Shown here: positions 15,049 to 21,916 of the stretch, piece after piece | Layout of the letters: the number at the start of each line of letters is the position of its first letter | How positions within the stretch are numbered: the stretch's first letter is position 1 | Origin: Nitrospiria bacterium | GTDB lineage: Bacteria > Nitrospirota > Nitrospiria > JACQBZ01 | Assembly (NCBI GenBank): GCA_919901335.1 | Contig: CAKKOZ010000114.1 | Location: 1-21,916 of the forward strand | Direction: 5' to 3' | Length of the DNA stretch: 21,916 bases | Made by a program: the position numbers and the translations under genes | Notes under the pieces: generated by a model | The model's database searches: none | What the model saw: the letters and a program-made list of their open reading frames with translations, nothing else | What the model was told of the DNA's origin: nothing

Positions 15049-17295
15049 TTAACGTAAAGCATTTAATGCCGAGCCGGCCTTAAACCAGCCGATCTGCTGC
15101 TCCGTCATGCTGTGGTTTGCCCGAACCGTGATTTCATTTCCATCCACCCTGTGAATCAGGATCTCCACCGGCTTCCCCGGCGCGAGGCCGGCCAATCCGA
15201 GAACGCTGACCCGGTCGCTCTGCTCGAATTTTTCGTAATCCTTCGAATCGGCAAAGATCAGCGGGAGGATGCCCTGTTTCTTGAGGTTCGTCTCGTGGAT
15301 CCGGGCGAAGCTTTTCACAAGAACGGCCAGTACGCCCAGAAACCGCGGCGACATCGCGGCATGTTCGCGGCTGGAGCCCTCGCCGTAATTCTCATCCCCG
15401 ATCACGACCGAGCCGATCCCCTTGGCCTTATACCGGCGGGCGATCGCCGCGATCGTCAGATTGGTCTCGCCGGACAATACATCCGTCCCTTTGCCGGGCT
15501 CGGCGCTAAAGGTGTTGTTCGCGCCCAGGAACATGTTGTCGCTGATCTTATCGAGGTGGCCGCGGTATTTGAGCCACGGCCCAGCCGGCGAGATATGGTC
15601 GGTGGTGCATTTCCCCTTGGCCTTGATCAGGATCGGGAGTTTTGAAAAATCCTTTCCGTCCCATTTTGGGAAAGGCTGAAGCAGCTGCAGACGCTCGGAA
15701 CCGGGAGGAACATCCACCTGGAGCTTGTCTCCGTCCTCCGCCGGGGCCTCAAAACCTTCCCCTCCCCCGGCAAACCCTTTGGCCGGAAGCTCTTCCCCCC
15801 GCGGCGGTTCGAACTTGATCTTTGTCCCGTCCGCGGCCGTCAGTGTGCCCGTCATGGGATTGAAATCCAGCGTTCCTGCAAAGGCCAGCGCCGTTACGAT
15901 TTCGGGGCTCGAAAGGAAGGAGAGCGTTTCGGCGCTTCCGTCATTCCGTCCGGGAAAGTTTCGGTTATATGAGCTGATGATTGAGTTGCTCTCCTTGGGC
16001 TTGATGTCGGATCGTTTCCACTGCCCGATGCAGGGCCCGCAGGCATTGGCCAGCACCGTCCCGCCCATCGCCTCAAAGGTTTTCATGAAGCCGTCACGGA
16101 CCATCGTATTATAGATCCGCTCGGAACCGGGCGTCACCAGGAAACTTGCTTTGGCCTTCAGTCCGGCCTTCAATCCCTGCTGCGCGATATGGGCCGAGCG
16201 GCTGATGTCTTCATAGGAGGAATTGGTGCAGGATCCGATGAGGGCGGCCTTCAATTCGACCGGGTATCCCTTTTCCTTGGCCTCGGCCGCGAGCTTTGAG
16301 ATCGGCCGCGCCAGGTCCGGCGTGTGCGGTCCGACGACATGCGGCTCCAGTTCGGACAGATTGATCTCGACGATCTGGTCGTAATGCTTTTCGGGTGACG
16401 CCAAAACCTCCGGATCGGCCATAAGGTTCTCCCGATTGGCCTGGGCCAGCTTGGCCCATTCAGTCCGGTCGGTTGCATTCAGATAGGCCGCCATCTTGTC
16501 GTCGAACTGGAAGATCGACGTGGTCGCTCCAAGTTCGGCCCCCATGTTCGTGATGGTTCCCTTGCCGGTGCAGCTGATCGTCGGAGCGCCGGGTCCGAAA
16601 TATTCAATGATCTTATTCGTCCCGCCCTTGACCGTGAGCAGGCCGCAGAGATATAGGATCACGTCTTTGGGTGAACTCCAACCCTTCAACTGACCCGTCA
16701 ATCGAACGCCGATCAGCTTCGGGTGCAACACCTCCCATGGAAGACCGGCCATCACCTCACCGGCATCCGCCCCACCCACGCCGATCGCCAGCATCCCCAA
16801 GCCGCCCATGTTGGGGGTATGGGAATCGGTTCCTATCAAGAGACCGCCGGGGAAGGCGTAATTTTCAAGGACGACTTGATGGATGATCCCGGCGCCGGGT
16901 TTCCAAAAACCGATCCCATATTTTTGACAGGCGGAACTCAGAAAATTATAAACCTCCTTGTTCTCTTCAATCGCCCGCCGGACGTCCTCTTTCGCGCCGC
17001 TCTGGGCACGGATCAAGTGATCGCAATGGACGGTGCTGGAAACGGCCACCTTCTTCTTCCCGGCCTGAATAAACTGAAGCAAGGCCATCTGGGCCGTCGC
17101 ATCCTGCATCGCCACGCGGTCCGGACGGAGGAGAATCTGGGCCTTGCCCCGCTCCCAGACCTGCGTATTAAAATCATCGGCATGCGTCACCAGGATTTTT
17201 TCGGTCAACGTCAACGGCCGGCCGAATTTTTTTCGGGCCGATGCCAACCGTTCCGGCATCGACGCGTATAGTTTTTTTATTTGTTCAAGCGACAT
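15049..17295 (-). CDS. acn: Aconitate hydratase (mitochondrial-type aconitase)
   Basis: It interconverts citrate and isocitrate through cis-aconitate, linking citrate cleavage to isocitrate dehydrogenase. The 748 residues match the mitochondrial ACO2 family more than the ~890-residue bacterial AcnA. The [4Fe-4S] ligands are Cys356 (GSCTNSS) and Cys419/Cys422 (NACGPCIGQW). GTDSHTPNMGGLG (155-167) and GEGSSREHAA (638-647) are active-site motifs, the latter with the catalytic Ser. The swivelling C-terminal domain starts near 555 (ILIKAKGKCTTDHISPAG). GGAGGG lies about 8 nt before the ATG. The gene starts 27 nt after aclA, placing it in the same operon as citrate lyase. No truncation is seen. Confidence 0.97.
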   Translation of the reverse strand: MSLEQIKKLYASMPERLASARKKFGRPLTLTEKILVTHADDFNTQVWERGKAQILLRPDRVAMQDATAQMALLQFIQAGKKKVAVSSTVHCDHLIRAQSGAKEDVRRAIEENKEVYNFLSSACQKYGIGFWKPGAGIIHQVVLENYAFPGGLLIGTDSHTPNMGGLGMLAIGVGGADAGEVMAGLPWEVLHPKLIGVRLTGQLKGWSSPKDVILYLCGLLTVKGGTNKIIEYFGPGAPTISCTGKGTITNMGAELGATTSIFQFDDKMAAYLNATDRTEWAKLAQANRENLMADPEVLASPEKHYDQIVEINLSELEPHVVGPHTPDLARPISKLAAEAKEKGYPVELKAALIGSCTNSSYEDISRSAHIAQQGLKAGLKAKASFLVTPGSERIYNTMVRDGFMKTFEAMGGTVLANACGPCIGQWKRSDIKPKESNSIISSYNRNFPGRNDGSAETLSFLSSPEIVTALAFAGTLDFNPMTGTLTAADGTKIKFEPPRGEELPAKGFAGGGEGFEAPAEDGDKLQVDVPPGSERLQLLQPFPKWDGKDFSKLPILIKAKGKCTTDHISPAGPWLKYRGHLDKISDNMFLGANNTFSAEPGKGTDVLSGETNLTIAAIARRYKAKGIGSVVIGDENYGEGSSREHAAMSPRFLGVLAVLVKSFARIHETNLKKQGILPLIFADSKDYEKFEQSDRVSVLGLAGLAPGKPVEILIHRVDGNEITVRANHSMTEQQIGWFKAGSALNALR

Positions 17296-17322
17296 GGAAA
17301 ACCCTCCATCATAAACCGACGA

Positions 17323-19149
17323 TCATTTCAGCGGCGGGACTTCCTTTTTCTTGGGGGCCGCGTAATTGATCAGGTAATCGAACAAACGAATCAAGCGGCT
17401 GCCCTGCTGCTTCTGATCGATCCAATGCCCGATAAGGCCGATCGTCCGCGCCAGGATGAAGAAACCGTTGAGGCTCTCGACCGGAAAACCCATATCCACC
17501 AGAACGGCCGCGATGGTTCCGTCCACATTGAGGATCAGGGTATCTTTCTTGGCCGTCGTGATTTTTTCCACTTCCAGGGCAAAATCCAGATGCGGGGTGT
17601 GTATCTTTAAACTTTTCACGTAACCCACGAGCTCTTTCACCCTTTTATCTGGATTCTTTACGCTTTTAACGCGGTGGCCGATGCCGGGGACGGGTCCGAC
17701 ATTGGCCTTCATGTAATTCAGAAAGTCGTCGACCGAAAGCTTGTTCTCAACGGCGTATTTAAACCACTTGCCGGCATCCGTAACCGCGCCGCCGAACCGG
17801 GGCCCGATCATGATCATACCGGCCGCAATCGCCTGGGCCATCGAGATCCCGGCGCAGGCCGCGATGATCGTGGTCAGCGCGCCCGAGACCGCCGGCCCAT
17901 GATCGGCCGAGAGCATGATGATTCGCTTGATGATCTCGGCCTCTTGCTGGGTGATGAGCTTTTTATTCCAGAGCAGGCCGATGACATGGGGAATCTGGTA
18001 GCCCTGATTGATGAGCTCCGACGCCGGATAACCGTAATAGAGCGGTTCTTCACCGCGGTCGTCCGTCAGGGTCGTTTTAATCAGCGGCTCCACCAACACC
18101 TCGCCGTTTTTTCGTAACTCATCGATCGTCTTTGGAAGTTTGGGCAGGGCCTCCGGCTCGACGGCGGGTGATTCCTTGACCAGCCCTTTTAAGAGAAGCT
18201 CCTGGTAGAACTCTTTGATCGCCGGGCCGAGGCCGCCGAAGGTGGACGGCACGATCGCGCCGGCTTCACGCAGACGGTCGGCCTTGTGCCGTGCGCTGCC
18301 CTCGCCCTTCATCCCTTCCTTGGCGCCCGCGTGGCCGAACTTCATCCCTTTGGGCAGCACCTCCTGGCAGAAGCCGGAGATGACCGCCATCAGTTTGATC
18401 CGGCGTTTTTTAGCGGCGTACCAGTCGGCGGCCCGTTCTTCCAGGTCGCCGCCCATCTCGCCCACGATCACGACGGCATGGGTTTTCGGATCCTTCTCGA
18501 ACATCTCAAGATAGGTCACGTAATCCGATCCCGGATAGGCGTCTCCCCCGATTCCGATCGCGGTCGTGACACCGTCCGCAAACTGGCTTGCGATCCAGAT
18601 GATCTCGTTGGAGAGGCCGCCGGACTTTGTGATGACGCCGAAAGAACCGGGGCGATACAGCTTGCTCAAGATCAGATTGTCGAACGCGCCGCCGATGACC
18701 CCCAGGCGGCATTCACCGGCCGAAATGATGCCGATCGCGGACGGTCCGTTGAAAATCTTTCCCTTCTCTTGGGCGATGCGTGAAAGAAGCTTGGTGTCCC
18801 TCTCGGGAACTCCTTCCGTGATCATCGAGACCAGCCGGATCGATTCCGAATTGAGCGCTTCTTTGGCCGCGGCGAACGCCCGGTCGGGGCCGACATAAAC
18901 CAGACTGGTGTTGATCTCGGAATAATTTACGACAGCCTCGGCTACTGTTTTGTAGACCGGAATCGAAACGATCTCACCGCCGTACGGCACCTCGATCGTT
19001 TTTCCGGCATCCGGCGGAAAAACAAAGGCCTGGACCGTCAGTGGCGCCTTGCTCAAATAACAGAATTCGGACATCCTGCGGGCCGCGTTCACCCCGGCAG
19101 GACCGCCCTGGATCACCACGCGCGTATTGCGATCGGCCACAATGCTCAT
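17323..19149 (-). CDS. aclA: ATP-citrate lyase large subunit (SucD-like plus citrate-synthase-like domains)
   Basis: With its partner it cleaves citrate to acetyl-CoA and oxaloacetate using ATP and CoA, the committing step of this rTCA form. Length is 608 residues. Residues 1-320 resemble SucD, with SGGLSNEIIW (176-185) and GHAGAKEGMKGEGSARHKAD (272-291), where His273 is the likely phosphohistidine. Residues from about 370 resemble citrate synthase, with ADHGPAVSGALTT (415-427, His417), VPGIGHRVKS (487-496, His492) and LNVDGTIAAVLVDMG (540-554, Asp543). The two domains in one chain distinguish it from citryl-CoA synthetase plus separate lyase of some Aquificales. Its ATG overlaps the aclB stop by 4 bp (ATGA). 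Subunit letters follow the Chlorobium limicola usage; others name subunits differently. Confidence 0.95.
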   Translation of the reverse strand: MSIVADRNTRVVIQGGPAGVNAARRMSEFCYLSKAPLTVQAFVFPPDAGKTIEVPYGGEIVSIPVYKTVAEAVVNYSEINTSLVYVGPDRAFAAAKEALNSESIRLVSMITEGVPERDTKLLSRIAQEKGKIFNGPSAIGIISAGECRLGVIGGAFDNLILSKLYRPGSFGVITKSGGLSNEIIWIASQFADGVTTAIGIGGDAYPGSDYVTYLEMFEKDPKTHAVVIVGEMGGDLEERAADWYAAKKRRIKLMAVISGFCQEVLPKGMKFGHAGAKEGMKGEGSARHKADRLREAGAIVPSTFGGLGPAIKEFYQELLLKGLVKESPAVEPEALPKLPKTIDELRKNGEVLVEPLIKTTLTDDRGEEPLYYGYPASELINQGYQIPHVIGLLWNKKLITQQEAEIIKRIIMLSADHGPAVSGALTTIIAACAGISMAQAIAAGMIMIGPRFGGAVTDAGKWFKYAVENKLSVDDFLNYMKANVGPVPGIGHRVKSVKNPDKRVKELVGYVKSLKIHTPHLDFALEVEKITTAKKDTLILNVDGTIAAVLVDMGFPVESLNGFFILARTIGLIGHWIDQKQQGSRLIRLFDYLINYAAPKKKEVPPLK

Positions 19150-20417
19150 CGTCTCGCCTCCCCGGCTTTCCCGCTTCCTGCCTTTGCCGATCTGGCCTGA
19201 TCCCGCGGAGACGCCGCCGACTCTTTTTTAAGAGACATGTCCACGATATCCGTCAAGGGGGTGTAACGATCAAAAACATGGATCAAAAATCCCTCGGACT
19301 CGAGGGTCTTCATCGCGGCCAGCCCCTCCTTTTCATAAGGCCCTCCGCGACGGACCCATATCTCCACCCCGTTCATCCGGCCCGCGGCCTTGGCCTTGCG
19401 GAAACCAGCCATGATCCCGGCAAAGGTCTTTTTGACGTTGGTGAAGTTGGCGATCGCGCCGCCCACGATGATGCGTTTGATGTTGGGAAGAAAGCAGACC
19501 TTTTCGGTCAGGACCTCGACCGCCCAGTCGGGAGGGTCCCCGGAATACTCGGCGTAGTTCGCCGGTTTTCCGCCGAGGGCGACAACGGCGTCGGTATAAA
19601 AAACACTGGCCCCGCCACCGGCCGGGAGCAGCGCCGTATCACCGCCCGGAATCTCGATGAATTTGACCGAGCCTTTAATTTTGGAATCGACCTCCATCAC
19701 GGCCCGCTCACTTTCGGAGTAAGGCCGCCCGAACTCGGCCGCAAACGAAAAATCCCAGTCCGGATGGCGGAAGCGGGCATCCGCGTCCAGCAGGGTGACC
19801 GCATCAAGGGCGACCAGCTCGCGATCGGTTGATCGCAGAACCAGCGGGTTGATCTCCATATACTGCGCATCCTCCTGGTCGAAGCACTGATACAGCTTGG
19901 CCGCAAACTCCACGACGGCGGGAACCAGATCTTTGTCGAACCCGGCCCGCTTGGCCAGGTCGGTCAACTCATTTTTAGATGGAATCTCACCGATCGGGAC
20001 GGATAATTTCTTGACCTTGTCCCAATTCGACTCAATCTCGATCCCGCCCACGCTCGCCAGCAACAACTCCGCGCCTTCCCGCGTGGACTGGACCGAAATA
20101 TAATATTCCTCCTTGTGAGGGATCATCTCGGAGACGATCACCTGGGAGATCGTCATGCCGCCCAGCGTCTTCCCTATCATCTCCTTGACCGCTCGTTTGG
20201 CCGCCGCAAGATCGAGGTCCACCTTGACCAGGCCCAGCTTCATTCTCGAGCCGACCGCCTCATGAGCTTTCACGACCAAACGGGATTCCTTCAGCCAGGC
20301 ATGGGCGGAGGCTGACTGCTCGAACCATTCCGTGGAAGTTACGACTACATAGTTCGGAACGCTCATCCCCCCCTTTTTCAATAAGCCCATCCCCGGGCCT
20401 TCAAGCACCTTTGCCAT
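19146..20417 (-). CDS. aclB: ATP-citrate lyase small subunit (SucC-like, ATP-grasp)
   Basis: It provides the ATP-grasp nucleotide site and shares the citrate site with the large subunit. Length is 423 residues. VVKAHEAVGSRMKLGLVKVD (48-67) is the counterpart of the SucC nucleotide loop. YMEINPLVLRSTDRELVALDAVTLLDADA (186-214) holds metal ligands as in SucC. PAGGGASVFYTDAV (265-278) and IKRIIVGGAIANFTNV (313-328) form the C-terminal CoA-ligase domain. The last ~25 residues (KKESAASPRDQARSAKAGSGKAGEARR) are a basic, low-complexity tail. AGGAGG lies 8-10 nt before the ATG. It is the first gene after a strong promoter and is coupled to aclA by an ATGA overlap. Confidence 0.94.
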   Translation of the reverse strand: MAKVLEGPGMGLLKKGGMSVPNYVVVTSTEWFEQSASAHAWLKESRLVVKAHEAVGSRMKLGLVKVDLDLAAAKRAVKEMIGKTLGGMTISQVIVSEMIPHKEEYYISVQSTREGAELLLASVGGIEIESNWDKVKKLSVPIGEIPSKNELTDLAKRAGFDKDLVPAVVEFAAKLYQCFDQEDAQYMEINPLVLRSTDRELVALDAVTLLDADARFRHPDWDFSFAAEFGRPYSESERAVMEVDSKIKGSVKFIEIPGGDTALLPAGGGASVFYTDAVVALGGKPANYAEYSGDPPDWAVEVLTEKVCFLPNIKRIIVGGAIANFTNVKKTFAGIMAGFRKAKAAGRMNGVEIWVRRGGPYEKEGLAAMKTLESEGFLIHVFDRYTPLTDIVDMSLKKESAASPRDQARSAKAGSGKAGEARR

Positions 20418-20487
20418 ACCCCTGCCTCCTGTCCCTGCGAATTCCCATCTTTTCTGCGTTCATGATCGTCTTAGAAAAGGAAAGTGT

Positions 20488-20516
20488 ATTGTAGCTAGTT
20501 TTATCGTCATTCTCAA
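20488..20516 (-). promoter_or_regulatory. Strong sigma70-type promoter of the acl-acn-frd operon
   Basis: TTGAGA (20516-20511) and TACAAT (20493-20488) are 17 bp apart. The transcript would start near 20481, giving a leader of about 63 nt before aclB. The -35 box begins right where the U-run of the upstream terminator ends. Confidence 0.8.
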
Positions 20517-20557
20517 CAGAAAAAAAGACCTATCGGCCGGAGGCCGAGTAGGTCTTT
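20517..20557 (-). terminator. Intrinsic terminator after the duplicated-domain lipoprotein gene
   Basis: On the minus strand AAAGACCTACTCGGCC pairs with GGCCGATAGGTCTTT, with one bulged base and a 3-nt loop. Seven Us follow. It lies 27-67 nt after the stop at 20584 and insulates that gene from the acl promoter. Confidence 0.9.
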
Positions 20558-20583
20558 AGACCCATCTGAGAAACAGGTCTTTT

Positions 20584-21894
20584 CTAATCCGGGGCCTGCG
20601 CGAACTGCGACAGTCGCTTCACCAAACGGTCCAGCGTTCCGCTTAATGATTCCTTGAGGATTATCATGGGGGATTCCCACCTTTGAATCGTCCGGTCAAT
20701 GCCGTATTCCGCCTCGCCTTTCCACAGCACGTTTCCGGTTCGGGTCTCGATGAGCTGAACATCCTCGATACGGGTCAGTGCGGTCGCCTTAAAACGCCGC
20801 TCGAACCCCATTCCCCCGCTCCAGATCGGAAAAGACCGGGTCTCAAACGGGGGAGCGACCGATCCGGACGAGTGGGCCAACCGGCTGATCAAGACTGCGT
20901 CTATCCCCTCTTCGGACCATTGGCGGAGTTCCTCGGATGTAATCCCACGGGTTGCGAGATTCAAGACGTTTCCGAAAATATCGGCGGTCTTCAATTTTTG
21001 AACCCACTGCTCGGCCACCGCATCAATAACGGGAGCCGCCGCCCATTTGGGCGTGGAACAGATCCCAAGAACACCGCAGAAGAAGGACTTATCAACGCTC
21101 TGACTGGTATCGCTATAGAGAGAATAATTCAAGTTTCCCTTGAGTCTTCTCACCTCCGTATCCTTTTCTTCGGGCGGTCGAAGATCTTCGGGCAGAAGCA
21201 CTCCCACCTGCCACCGGCGAATCGCCGGCAGTTCGATAGGGTAAACCTGCTGGCGGGAAAACGCCTGTCCGCTTAATTGGATCGCGACTTGGTTGATCGC
21301 CCCGCGAAGTGCCTCAACGGCGTAGAAATCATCGCGGCCTGGATTTCTTTCCTGACGCTGCAGCAGTTTATCCGCATCTCCCTTCCAGAGAAGCTCCCCG
21401 GTATGTACGCTGTATAGTTTCAGCCCTCCAAACCGGACATGCCCTTCGACCCGACGATCCGGATGCGTCTTCCCGTAATAGTGGATCAGCTCGCCCACCA
21501 AGACGGCATCGGTGCTTTGAGTGATAAGCTCATGAACGCGGACGGGATCAGTCAGATCCACTGGTCCGGATACGGTTTGAACCCGACTGAAGACGGATGA
21601 AACACGGAGATGCTGGATGATTCGCGCCGTGACGGCACCGGCCAGATCGGGCGGCAATTTGAATCGGGAGCCCCAGTCTTTTTCCTCCGTGGAGCGCCGG
21701 TCTTCCAAGACCGCCACGGCCACTATGAGGGAATGGGGTCGCGGCGCGATGAAGATTTCGCTATCTTCCAGGGAATAGGAGACCGGACGTACGGGCGCGC
21801 AGGCGGCTAGTGACAGACCGAGAAAACACGGCAGTCCCGTCCGGATGATCCACCGGCCCAGCGCCCGGCTATGTGATCGCATCCATGATCGCAT
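20584..21894 (-). CDS. Lipoprotein with two similar halves, function unknown
   Basis: This 436-residue protein has a lipoprotein signal with lipobox SLAAC, lipidated Cys32, after a basic n-region. It is probably anchored in the outer membrane facing the periplasm. Two halves resemble each other: TDAVLVGELIH (128-138) with TGELLWKGDAD (165-175), and IDAVLISRLAH (331-341) with TGNVLWKGEAE (386-396). The pattern recalls the TolB-N/CsgG/LpoB-like group of periplasmic proteins, but the assignment is weak. The start is uncertain. ATGCGATCA occurs twice 12 bp apart, giving two in-frame ATGs (MRSW-MRSH) without a clear ribosome-binding site. The frame stays open for the 22 bases to the window edge, so the gene could begin further right. 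An intrinsic terminator follows the stop. Confidence 0.82.
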   Translation of the reverse strand: MRSWMRSHSRALGRWIIRTGLPCFLGLSLAACAPVRPVSYSLEDSEIFIAPRPHSLIVAVAVLEDRRSTEEKDWGSRFKLPPDLAGAVTARIIQHLRVSSVFSRVQTVSGPVDLTDPVRVHELITQSTDAVLVGELIHYYGKTHPDRRVEGHVRFGGLKLYSVHTGELLWKGDADKLLQRQERNPGRDDFYAVEALRGAINQVAIQLSGQAFSRQQVYPIELPAIRRWQVGVLLPEDLRPPEEKDTEVRRLKGNLNYSLYSDTSQSVDKSFFCGVLGICSTPKWAAAPVIDAVAEQWVQKLKTADIFGNVLNLATRGITSEELRQWSEEGIDAVLISRLAHSSGSVAPPFETRSFPIWSGGMGFERRFKATALTRIEDVQLIETRTGNVLWKGEAEYGIDRTIQRWESPMIILKESLSGTLDRLVKRLSQFAQAPD

Positions 21895-21916
21895 TGAAGG
21901 TTGGGCTTGGACGCAT

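Noticed and set aside
14123..15052. Long plus-strand open frame opposite frdB
   Set aside because: The minus strand carries 12 correctly spaced cluster cysteines; the plus frame has no domain signature.
17323..20417. Citryl-CoA synthetase instead of ATP-citrate lyase
   Set aside because: The large subunit includes the citrate-synthase-like lyase domain with His417, His492 and Asp543. The Ccs/Ccl route has the lyase as a separate protein.

Overview
The window looks like a chromosomal piece of a chemolithoautotrophic bacterium that fixes CO2 by the reductive TCA (rTCA) cycle. The best guess is Nitrospirota (Nitrospira-like). This rests on a two-subunit ATP-citrate lyase, a mitochondrial-type aconitase and a soluble-looking fumarate reductase in one cluster, in moderately GC-rich DNA with dense gene packing. 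The phylum is an inference from gene content, not an alignment result.

Left part (1-1694, minus strand): a 5'-complete thiC that runs off the left edge, preceded by a TPP riboswitch, an intrinsic terminator hairpin and a clear sigma70-type promoter. Next (1758-4595, minus) is a run of five genes: a small membrane-anchored protein, a lone GroES, an unrecognised protein, and an ABC ATPase with its ABC-2 permease. On the plus strand (4797-6011) follow a J-domain protein and two small unrecognised genes. Converging on them (6018-7024, minus) are a tail-anchored thioredoxin-like protein and a peroxiredoxin.

Central part (7162-10453, minus): succinyl-CoA synthetase genes sucC and sucD are separated by a gene for a seven-bladed beta-propeller lipoprotein, with overlapping or touching stop and start codons. 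A divergent promoter pair separates sucC from the plus-strand pair dus-maf (10563-12301).

Right part (12345-20516, minus): a strong promoter directly drives aclB-aclA-acn-frdB-frdA, ending with a small secreted EF-hand protein. Together with sucCD this gives fumarate to succinate to succinyl-CoA, and, at the other end of the cycle, ATP-dependent citrate cleavage plus citrate/isocitrate interconversion. The 2-oxoglutarate and pyruvate ferredoxin oxidoreductases, isocitrate dehydrogenase, malate dehydrogenase and fumarase are not in the window. Upstream of the acl promoter, and separated from it by an intrinsic terminator, is a lipoprotein with an internal duplication (20584-21894).

The points most worth a second look are three. 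FrdA has Asn where flavinylated fumarate reductases have the FAD-linking His. Its partner FrdB has cysteine motifs for two [4Fe-4S] clusters plus one [2Fe-2S], and no membrane anchor gene lies beside it. A propeller lipoprotein is translationally coupled between sucC and sucD. I found no tRNA, rRNA, CRISPR array, insertion sequence or phage gene.
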